DNA of 64,000 nt from Alnus glutinosa. Taxonomy: Eukaryota; Streptophyta; Magnoliopsida; Fagales; Betulaceae. Both the position numbers and the translations under genes were made by a program. Shown here piece by piece: positions 12,211-22,888 of the stretch. The notes under the pieces were generated by a model. That model was not told where the DNA came from. It ran no database searches and saw nothing but the letters and a program-made list of their open reading frames with translations. Where the stretch lies: positions 26,333,628 through 26,397,627 of the forward strand of contig NC_084897.1 of NCBI RefSeq assembly GCF_958979055.1, given 5' to 3'. Every line of letters begins with the position of its first letter. The first letter of the stretch is position 1.

Positions 12211-15200
12211 ATGGCCGAGTCCGGGTCGAACCCGCAGGTCACGTATCTCCACGGTGACCTGGACCTGAAGATTATCGAGGCCCGCCACTTGCCCAACATG
12301 GACGTCGTGGCACAGCACCTCCGCCACTGCTTCACTGCCTGTGGCACTATCAAAATCCCAAACTCCAAATACGAATCCGACGGTGGTGGTCGCGACGACG
12401 ACAGAAGCAAAGACGGCGAGGTCCACCAACACCGCAAAATCGTCACCAGCGATCCGTACGTCAAAGTTTCGGTCCCCCAGGCCACGCTGGCGCGCACACG
12501 TGTGATCAAGAACTCTCAGATCCCTAAGTGGAACGAGCAGTTCTATATTCCACTAGCACATCCCGTAATTTTTTTGGAATTCGAGGTCAAAGATGATGAC
12601 ATTTTCGGCGCAGAGTCCATCGGCACCGTCAAATTCCAGGCGGAGGAGATCGCCTCCGGCAAGCTCATCGCCGGTTGGTTTGATATCATCGGATCCACCG
12701 GAAAGCCGCCGAAGCTGGGCGCGGCGCTACGGCTCAAGATGCAGTTCACGCCGTTCGAGAAAAACCCAGTTTACCGGCACGGCATAGCGGGCGATCCAGA
12801 GCATCGGGGCGTGAGGCACACGTACTTCCCGTTGAGGAGAGGTTGCTCGGTGATACCGTACCAGGACGCGCACGTGCTGGACGGGATGCTGCCTAAGATC
12901 GAACTGGACGGAGGGAATGTTTACCGGCAGGAGAAGTGCTGGGAGGACATTTGCCATGCGATCGTTGAGGCTCACCATTTGGTGTACATTGTGGGCTGGT
13001 CGATTTACCACAAGGTGAGGCTGGTTCGGGAGCACACGCGCCGGTTGCCCCGTGGTGGGGATTTGACACTCGGTGAGTTGCTCAAGTACAAGTCCGAAGA
13101 GGGCGTGCGGGTTTTGTTGCTTATTTGGGACGATAAGACCTCCCACGACAAGTTCTTGCTCAAATCGGTGAGTCTTATGATCTGCATTGCGTAGTTTGAA
13201 TTTGTTAAAAATAATTGTTAATATTTTAAGCATTCAGTGATTGAATTATTGAAGACAAGATAATTTAATCGGTATTCACAATTTTAAATATAGTATAATA
13301 TAATTCAAAAAAATCCAACACCCAAACGAGCCCTATAATTGTTCAAATTTTAAGTAAAACAAAAACGTACATTTTTAATTGAACATGTCAGAAACATTTA
13401 AAAAAGAAATGCATGTGAATTATATACATTTTGTACGCATGTCAGTTTAATAGACTAAATTAGACTAAATTGAAGGAAATTTCTCAAACTGAATTTGAAT
13501 TTGTCTTCATAGAATACTAAGCAGTTTTGTAGTTAAAAACATAGATTTTGTAGTCTCAGCCTACAATTTTTAAGAATTTTACTATGTATTACGATTTTAA
13601 AGTACAAGCACAATGGGGGTGCAATCCAAATACACCTGGAATATATAAGAGAGACACCCAATTAGGAATCGTATGTTAAAATGGTTCAGACTTTGTCATT
13701 TTTAACATTTATCATTTGTGAGTTACTCTTCATTTTTCCTTAATTCATTGTATCTGCGAGTTGTTTGCTATCAAAAGGAATTTATGAATTGTCCAATTCA
13801 AGATAATGGTTTTTCTGTATTACAAGATGCAGCACAAATTATATTGGTGCTGGGGAAGGTGGGGTTGGGGAGAATGTTGCCATGAATGTTTTGCATTGGG
13901 TAATCCAGGCATTTGTTTTGTGGAAACTATTAGCCGGGTATGTGTAATTTTCAGTTGTAATCTGGAAGTGGCATTGGTTGCAGAAGGGAATGATGCAGAC
14001 GCATGATGAAGAGACCAAGGAGTTTTTCAAGCATTCATCTGTCACTTGTGTTCTGGCACCTCGCTACGGAAGCAGTAAGATGGGCTATTTCAAGCAGCAG
14101 GTGAACTTTATTTCATTGTCTGGTAAAGTTTTCCTGCTATAGGTCGGGCAATTGTCCTTTTTTTTTCTTTTTTTTTTTTTGGGGGGGGGGGCGGGGGGGA
14201 ATTTTCATCAATTTTGAATTTAGTGCTTGAGTTTTCAATTTTAAAAATAAGGTCCTTAAGTTTTACTCAAGTTTTAAATTGGTCCCTCTATCACTTTGTT
14301 GTCAAAATTAACGATTTTTAATTTGTCACGTGTATCTCATTTGACATGCCAGGGTTTATCTCAGAGTTAAAGTTAATAGTTTTTCTTCTAACGCTACAAA
14401 TCTAGAAGATTAAGTTGACAAAGAATATGGTTTTTGTTTTTGGACTTGGTGTTGGGGTCTTTTGTTTTGATTTTGTTGTTTTTTTTTATAGATAATTTTG
14501 GCGCTTAAAGATATGACATTGATATTAGGTGTTGATATGAATGCTAGCGTGTCAATTGAGACACACATGACATATAAAAAACCATTGATTTTGGCGTAAA
14601 AGTGATAGAATGGCCTATTTAAAATCTGGATAAAACCTAATGACTATACTCTTGAAATTAAAAACTCAATGACTAAATTCAAATCAAATAAAAACCTAGG
14701 GGCTAAATATGACTTTTCCCTTTTTCTTTTCTTTAATTGTTTTACAATGATGTTCCTCCATTTTGAACATGAGTAATGCTATACAACTAAGATGACGTGG
14801 CAGTGAAAATTAGCTATTGTTTTTTTTTTTGAAAGTGTTGATTTTCACTACTACATTATTAAGTTGTATGACAGTTGTATAAGAGTCTACTAAATAGCAT
14901 TACTCTTTAAACATATTCAATTAATTTTACTTCTACTGGTTTAATCATATATTTACTTTTATTGGGTTTGAAATCCTAGTTTTATCTAATAGCGTGGAAT
15001 ATATTAAAAGTATCTTTTCATGAACCTTTTGTATACATCCCATGTACCCAAGGCATTTCCTCTTTTCTAAAAAAGTTATTATTTATTTATTTATTTTTTT
15101 TTTCTGAAAAAGAAAAAAAGTTTAGTTTTAGGATTAGTTTTATTGTTTATTTGATTTTAATAATACCATTTGCTTTCTTTTGAGCTGGACAATTTGTTGG

Positions 15201-18200
15201 AGTTGCTTATGTAATGGTTCTATACAGGTTGTTGGAGGCCTTTTTACACACCATCAAAAGTGTGTCCTTGTGGACACTCAAGCAGGTGGTAATGATAGAA
15301 AGATAACTGCATTTTTAGGAGGGCTTGATCTTTGTGATGGTCGCTATGATACACCTGAGCATCGACTATTTCGTGATCTTGGCACTGTATTTTGTGATGA
15401 TTATCACAATCCCACATTTCCTGTAAGTTGTTAGCTAAATGGTTTCGCATGAGCATATTGTAGCCATTACTATATTTCCATCTTGACATCATTCAAATGT
15501 TTTCAAGGTTTTCTAGTATCTATTACCTTAGTTATTAAGTTACATGGGCTTGTGTACCTTTTAATAATTGTAAGAGAAAATTTCACTTATAACCCCTGAT
15601 CTTTCATCACTTTTGTAATTAAGTATTCAAACTTTAAAAAATGTTAATTTAGGGTATCCATTTTTCAATTTTTTTATTTTTTATTTTTTAATTTCAACCA
15701 TCTCTTAGAATTTTCCGTTAAATCATGTCAAAATTTCCAAAATATCCTTCTTTTTTTAGGAATAAAAAAAGAATTTTTTTTTTGCAAGCATGTAAGTGTT
15801 GGTCAAAATTTAATGGAATTTGCAAAAATATTTATGCCTGAATCTATGAAAATTTTTATATATTTTTTTTAGAAAAAAAACATGGGTATTTTGAGAATTT
15901 TGATAGGATTTAACGAAAATAAATCTAACGGAAGGTTCAAATTAAAAAAAAAAATTGAAAGTTGGATACTCTAAATTGACACTTTTTAAAGTTTGAATAC
16001 TTAATTGCAAAAATAATGAAAGATCAGGGGTTATAAGTGAAGTTTTCTCTAATTGTAATGGCTGATATAGTTCATTGATCCTTACTCTTCCACAAAAGAC
16101 ACCTTAAGGGAAGATGTTTGCTCAAGGCTTATAAAGCCCACAACTCAAGCATACCTTGACAATGTGAGATTCTTAATACGCCTCCTCACGTGTGGCACTA
16201 TTGTCCAAACAAGTGTACAACAGGAGGGAAGACCCAACATTGTCCAAGGCCCTAAAGCTCTGATACCATGATAAAGTCCATTGAGCATTACTCTTTCACA
16301 AAAAGCACCTTAAGGGAAAAGGTTTGCTCAAGGCTTATAAAACCCACAACCCAAGCATACCTTGAAAATGTATGACTCTTAACAATGGCTTTAGAGCAAA
16401 ATATGACATCTATATTTCATAGTAAGAATTCTTGAATACAGCGTTCAAAACCCACCCCACCCCCCATCCCCCTCCCTTTCCAGTTTCCCCTTCCTCTCTC
16501 TCTCTACCATAATGCTTTGCCTTGTACTAATTCTAGGTAGGAATGATGTTGCTAAAGGTTCTCCATGTGGTCCTACGACCATAAGGCCTTTGAAACCCCT
16601 GGCATGTAATATGATGCAACTTTAGCATTTTCTTTAGAATGTGGGGAATCTGGCTAGGTGGTTTTCTGTGCGATTATGAAGGTGTCACTGTTCTTTTGTT
16701 CTCCCATTCTCATTTCTACAGGGATGCTACAAAAGCAAAGTTGCTATTCATGAGATTTTCTCTTATGCATAAAGAAAATATTGATTAGCAGCATCTACCA
16801 ATTTTCTCTAGTACTTGATTCTTAAGTGCCATTAAGTTTGAGTTGTATTCATGTGACTTGTCAACAATATATGTTGTAGGCCTCATTCTGGAGATACTAT
16901 TTTCAGTTGAATACATTTTATGCAGATTCATTCAGGCCCTGTTATAGACCTCTTGCTGGTCTTTCTCTAGAATCAATTGTCAACTTTGTTTGCACCTCTT
17001 GGGCTAAGTCACATATTTACATGCTAGTATGTCACTGCGAATTTTGTTTCTTATCATAGTTTTAACATAAGTCTGGCGTAATAAGCTATGCACTTTATCA
17101 AGTGTGAAATCAAATCTTCCTTGATTACATTGATTTCGTCGGCTGCATTCCTGCTTAATTTTCTGTTCTATATTTTTTGCTCAACTGTTGATAATGCTGT
17201 AGCAGTTGTTTCTTTTTGACTGTCCCTGTTTTCTCCCCATGTTTTTATGTATGAATTAGGCTGGAACTAAAGCTCCAAGGCAACCATGGCATGACTTGCA
17301 CTGCAGAGTTGATGGGCCTGCTGCATATGATGTTCTTATAAACTTTGAGCAGCGCTGGAGGAAAGCAACAAAATGGAAAGAATTTGGACTATTTATCAAA
17401 AAGGTTTCCCGTTGGCACGATGATGCCTTAATAAAAATAGAACGTATCTCTTGGATACGAAGTCCTTCCCTATCTAGGTCAAAGGATGGTATCACATCTG
17501 TTCCGGAAGATGATCCCAACTTATGGATTTCCAGTGAAAGTGATCCTGAACTTTGGCATGTTCAGGTTTGATTTTGCAACTCTCTTCTTGAGTAAAAGCT
17601 CCCCTTTTTTTTGGCTTTTCTTTTTTTCTTTTTGTGTGGGGGGAATGAAAATTTCCTCGTTCCGTTTAATTCTTCTATTCAATCTGTGTGTTTATTCTGC
17701 TTTTGCAGATTTTGAGGTCCATTGACTCAGGGTCACTGAAAGGATTTCCCAAAACTGTTCAAGCTGCTACCGCCATGGTTTATATATGATCTACTTTTTT
17801 CTTTCTTCACACACACACACACATACATATATTTCTACCTTGTTCTCTTTATCATTGTCTCTTTGTTGTGACCAAGATCTGACTTCTATATATCTGTTGT
17901 ACATCATATAATAATTACCTAATTTCAAATTGACGTTGTTCTACTGCAGAACCTTATTTGTGCGAAAAATCTGGTAATAGATAAAAGCATTCAAATGGCA
18001 TACATCCAGGCGATCAGATCTGCTCAACATTTCATATATATTGAAAATCAGTATTTTCTTGGATCATCGTATGCGTGGCCATCATATAAAGATGCAGGTC
18101 AAGATCATGATCTTCCCTGCAGTGTTTTATTTGTTGGTCTCTACAACATTGTTTCCATTCCTTGGACCGAAATTCTCTTTTTACTGAAGAACCTGTGCTA

Positions 18201-20688
18201 TGGAGTTTTTATGTGAAGCATTATTCTTAAGATCTCTAAGTCTGAGCAGTTCATATGTGAGAAGTAGCCTCTACGTTTTTGTGTTCAATCTGTTTTCTTG
18301 GTGGATCAGATTACACATATAATTTATCGATCTTAAATAATTTCATCTACTAGTTCATCCACACGAAATTGCTGCAAATATTGTCTACATTTGAAACTTA
18401 TTAATCGCTGCTACATTTCTACTCAATTTAGCCACCATGAGGACAGTCTTGATAGTTCTATCTTCATTCTCCCTTAGTATTACTTTCTGACTTTTACATT
18501 CTATGAATTGTAATTTCTTCATGTCTTAGGGTAAGAAGCATGTGCTAAATACCAAATACAATCCTTGTTTGTTGACTCGAAAATTTTCTCAAGTTATTGG
18601 ATTGCATGGTATGAGCAGGAGCTGATAATCTAATCCCAATGGAGTTGGCGTTAAAGATTGCTAGTAAAATTAGAGCAAAGGAGAGATTTGCAGTGTATAT
18701 TGTCATGCCAATGTGGCCTGAGGGTGATCCAAATTCTGCAGCTATGCAAGAAATTCTCTTTTGGCAGGTAATATGGTTATCTAATGTCTAAACTATGTAA
18801 GCTGATGTTGCTTCATGTTTTGGTACTGACAAGATAGCTAAAGATGGCTGTTACTTTCTTACAATGAAAATCGAGAAGAAACAATGAAGTTGTATTTTTC
18901 TTTTGGCAACCAAAAGGTTGTTCTTGGCAATTATTGGTTTGGATTCACGGATAACAAATCCAGAAGTTATCATATTCACTTGGATGGAGTGCATTTTATT
19001 CATTAGAGTGAGTTCTTGGCTTTAGGTTGTGATATTAGGATGTTCTGGAACCTAAGTCCAAAAAGTGTATAATGTGGATAATAACAACAGCAACAACATA
19101 TTATTTATACCTAGCTTCTGCACATTTCCTCTTCACAGAGCCAAACGATGCAAATGATGTATGATGTAGTTGCAAAGGAACTGAAAGCGATGCAGCTTGT
19201 GGACTTCCATCCTCAAGATTACCTCAATTTCTATTGTCTTGGTAACCGGGAAGATTTTCCTGAGGAAAGCTTGAGTGATAATGCTGATAAGGTAATTGTT
19301 CTAATGAAAATCTCTTTTGTGCTGTTCTAAACTATCATGACATAGAGTAAATAGTTGGTCCTTAACCTCTACTGCCAAGAAATTCTTTTAAATAGTTGGT
19401 CCTTAACCTCTGCTGCCAAGAAATTCAGTATTTTTGCTTCTTAAATGTGGTGTACGTAACGTTTTTTCAAGGCTTTCCATCTTTATCAATCAACACCCAT
19501 GTAAGATAAATTTTAGTACTTTCAGCTATGAGATATTAATCCAACATCAAAAAACCATGCTGTATATGTGGCATTTTATATATTTCAAGAAATTAATTCT
19601 TTCGGAGTTGGTCATAATCAAAATTTTCTTTCAGGTCTCGAGTGCGCAAAAGTTTAAGCGGTTTATGATCTATGTACATGCCAAGGGAATGATAGTAGAT
19701 GATGAGTATGTAATTGTGGGATCTGCCAATATTAACCAGAGATCCATGGCTGGTACAAAGGACACGGAGATAGCTATGGGTGCCTATCAGCCACATCACA
19801 CTTGGGCTGCAAGGAAGAAACAACCACGCGGTCAGGTGTGTATGGTCTTTCTTGTTTTTCCAAACTTCACATTAGATGCTTACCCCCCCTCCCAAAAAGA
19901 AAAAGAAAAAGAAAAGATTCTCTATTTTTTATTTTTCTTTCTTTCTTTGGGTGTTCAGCAGCTAAATCATTTAGGCTGGTGATGTGACAAAAATACCAAA
20001 AACAACGACACCGTGAAATCATGTAGTTTGCATTAGATGCCCATCAGACCCCAACCAAAAAAAAATAGAGATACTCGCTTTTTCTTCTCTTTGTTCTTTT
20101 CTTTGGTTGGGTAGTGGAGGTGGAGAGAGAGAACATGGTGTTTTGAGCATCTCAAAGATTAGATCCGTGTCAAGGGTATGACCTCCCACTTCATTAGCAC
20201 TTGCCTTGTCTTTGGTGATCGGATCTAATGCAGTAAACATTATACTTGTTGCTTTGTAAATAACACGTTCAACAAGAATTGACTTTCATTGTAAAACACT
20301 CTAGAGAAAAGTTGCATGTGCCCCTTGTGAATGAAAACATAAAATAATTCTCGCTTAAATCCCTTTGGATGATGTGGTCGGCAACGTGCAGGTCTACGGA
20401 TACAGAATGTCACTGTGGGCTGAGCATCTTGGGAAGGTGGATACACTTTCCACTGAGCCACAGAGTTTGGAATGTGTAAAGAAAGTGAATGAGATTGCCG
20501 TAGATAACTGGAAGAGATATACAGCTGAGAATTTCACACTATTGCAGGGCCACCTTCTCAAGTATCCTATTCAGGTAGAAGCTGATGGGAAGGTCGGCCC
20601 CCTGCCCGGACATGAGAATTTCCCAGATGTAGGTGGAAAAGTACTTGGATCTCATTCCACCGCCCTTCCTGATACTCTAACTACATAA
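12211..20688 (+). CDS. PLDdelta: Phospholipase D delta
   Basis: Hydrolyses membrane phospholipids to phosphatidic acid and a head group, a stress-signalling step at the plasma membrane. Ten exons: 12211-13167, 13984-14100, 15228-15422, 17260-17565, 17709-17777, 17950-18097, 18619-18767, 19139-19291, 19635-19835, 20392-20688. All are GT-AG and in frame, giving 863 residues against about 868 in Arabidopsis PLD delta. The N-terminus is a Ca2+-dependent C2 domain (residues 1 to about 170) starting [18 protein letters not shown], with the insert after it typical of the delta class. Both HKD catalytic motifs are intact: HHQKCVLVD (H367, K369, D374) and HAKGMIVDD (H713, K715, D720). Between them lie the IENQYF and phosphoinositide-interaction regions. 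The start is the first ATG of the C2 frame. Introns 2 and 3 have expanded by transposon insertion. The C-terminus ends ALPDTLTT. Confidence 0.96.
14190..14725. mobile_element. Degenerate foldback element in PLD delta intron 2
   Basis: The left end (tttagtgcttgagttttcaa..., then ggtccctctatcactt) is roughly the reverse complement of the right end (...aagtgatagaatggcc, then ...ctcaatgactaaattcaaat). Arms are about 130 bp and imperfect, with a non-coding centre. I did not find clear target duplications, so the boundaries are approximate. Confidence 0.55.
15574..16049. mobile_element. Mutator-like MITE in PLD delta intron 3
   Basis: 476-bp element with terminal inverted repeats of about 100 bp. 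The left end is gagaaaatttcacttataac and the right end is its near reverse complement, finishing gttttctc. It is bordered by a 9-bp direct repeat taattgtaa at 15565-15573 and 16050-16058. A 9-bp target duplication, long inverted repeats and GAGA ends fit a Mutator-like non-autonomous element. The AT-rich interior has no coding sequence. Confidence 0.8.
16063..16384 (-). mobile_element. TRIM retroelement in PLD delta intron 3
   Basis: Terminal-repeat retrotransposon in miniature, 322 bp, on the minus strand. Two 116-bp direct LTRs lie at 16269-16384 (5') and 16063-16178 (3'); the 5' one opens TGTTAAGAGTC and closes ...TTATCA. Directly next to the 5' LTR is the primer-binding site TGGTATCAGAGC (complement at 16257-16268), which pairs with initiator methionyl-tRNA. 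A purine-rich GTGAGGAGG precedes the 3' LTR. The element is flanked by the 5-bp target duplication ATGGC (16058-16062 and 16385-16389). There is no coding capacity, so mobilisation would be in trans. LTR divergence suggests an old insertion. Confidence 0.88.
16390..17259 (+). other. Rest of PLD delta intron 3
   Basis: Ordinary T-rich intron sequence with a C-rich stretch near 16450-16500. No further element was recognised. Confidence 0.6.
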
Positions 20689-22888
20689 TCTTCTCCCATT
20701 GTTGTGTTCATACATGCTTGGTAAGGAAGAATGGCAGTGACATGTTCCCAGGCCTTTTAGGTTGTTCAACGTTCTCACCCCTCTCTCTGCCCCTTTCACT
20801 GTATGTTTGTAATGTTATACAAATGCATGAACATTGTGAGAATGTTGAATTGTTGTCAATATGTATTCATGTACAAATGTATGATTTCTGTGTTCTCGCT
20901 TGGATAGGTTCTCTTGCTGTTATGATAATGGCGGCTTTTCTTTTATTCTTTCCAAAAACTTGTTATCCCATTTGCTCTGTACTTGTGTATTGGCATAGTT
21001 TTCAAATTATATATGAATGACAAACAAGACTTTAGAGCTCTTTACTTCTTATGGTCTCAGCTCAAATTGAGAAAAGAAAAGCCACCTATTTTGGTTCCCT
21101 TGTCTTAAAAATATAAGATCTGGGGTCAAGTACATTTATTCTATTCTAACTACCTTCCTTTTCTTAATGTCCCCCCCTCTCCCCAATCTACCATTTGGGG
21201 TTGCAATGTACCTTTCTCCTATCCAAAATGCAAAAATACCATCCATAAGATAATTTTTTTATTTTATTTTATTTTTTATTTTTTTATAGAATGCATTTTT
21301 GTCGCTTTATGTCGCAGAAAGAGACATTGTAACTCTAATAATAGAAAGAGACTGGAGGGGACATTGCAAAAATTAAAATAGAAAAAATTACATATATCCT
21401 CCTTAAACTACCATCCAATTATCAATGTGTTCCTCAAACTATCAATTGTGTCAATATATTTCTTAAATTATAAAACAATGTCAATGTGTCCCATAATAAC
21501 AAAAATACCCTTAATAAAATTATAAAAATTCTTAAAAAAAAACAAATATATATATATATAAAGGGAAAAATTATTTTTTAGATGTTGCTTTATATAATTT
21601 CAGGTTGGGCAACCCCTTGAATTTTCATTTTTTTTAGTTTTTTTTTTTCAGTCTTTCAAATTTTTTTTTTTAATTAATTAATTAATTTTTTTTTTTTTTC
21701 GAATTTATAAGGATATATTTGTCTTATTGATACTTTTTATGGTTATTTTTGTCTTTTTGTTGGCTTTAGGGGAGGACATTGACATTTTTTTGTAGTTTAG
21801 GGAGGAAACATTGACACAATTGGTAGTTTGCGGGCACATTGACAATAAAATAGTAATTTGAGGGTAATATGCGTACTTTTTCCATTAAAATATTAGAGCT
21901 ACTTTGCCAAAAAGGTAGGGTAAACGTAATTTTTCTTAAGATGTGCTTGCAAACATGTCTTATTTTACAGAGCCATTTGAATTTTTATTACTTACCTTGG
22001 GTAGCAGTCAAAATTCAAAGATAAGCCACCCAAAGAGTTCACAATGCTGCAAAGTGGGTTGTAGCTCACAGTTCTTTTGGTTATTATCCGTGTGGGTCTT
22101 CTTGTCTTGTATCGCTCAGGGGGGTGAAAAAAATTATTACTTCCAAAAAAAAAAAAAAAAAAAGTTATGTTCTGTGAACGGATGAGATTCATTCTCTAAA
22201 ATGAAGTTTTTTCTTGAGAGAAATGAGAACAAAACCTATAGCAATTATTTTTGCAATTTCACTTACAGTTGAATTTGAGATATAGATTTTATTTTTTTAT
22301 AAAGAAAAAAAAAAAAGGATACTAGAGAAAAAAGTCGTATCAATAAAAGCTTTGTAATTAGATATTGGAAGGCGATTCCTTGATCGCGGTGAATGCTATA
22401 AAAAGATCCGGATTTAATTGAAGTTTTTATGGGAATCTGATCATCGAAATTCAGGGTCCCGGTCTTCTTCAGGATTTTTAAAAATCAACAGTGAGCTATA
22501 CTTTCACCTATAGCAAATTATGCAGCACATTTTTTTTTTGGCAAAAAAAGGAGTTAACCAGACTAATGATTACATATGGATGGGGTGTATACAAAGAGTG
22601 TATTAGATTTAATGTTTTATCATAGTCTTTTGATTGTTTGGAGTTCTTTGAATGAAATGAGTATTATTTCTAAAAAAATAAAATAAAATAACTTACTTCT
22701 GCTTCCACTAGAATCAACCGTATCGTATCCGTCCTCCAATATATATATATTTTCGTTTCTTACCAAGTCCAAAAGAAACAAAGCAGACCGCGACTTTTGC
22801 GACTCGCGTGAAAGCTGTCTCTCCTAAAAGGGCCAAAACCCTATATCTCCGATCTTCTTCTCTCTAGGGTTCGTCTATCTTGGCGAAA
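20689..22888. other. PLD delta 3' UTR, intergenic DNA, promoter of the SR gene
   Basis: No gene seen. At 21380-21890 there is a loose inverted arrangement (left: catatatcctccttaaacta...; right: ...agtttgcgggcacattgacaat), suggesting a degraded foldback insertion. A poly(A) run at 22146-22163 follows. Just before 22889 is a CT-rich leader (ctatatctccgatcttcttctctc). Confidence 0.4.
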
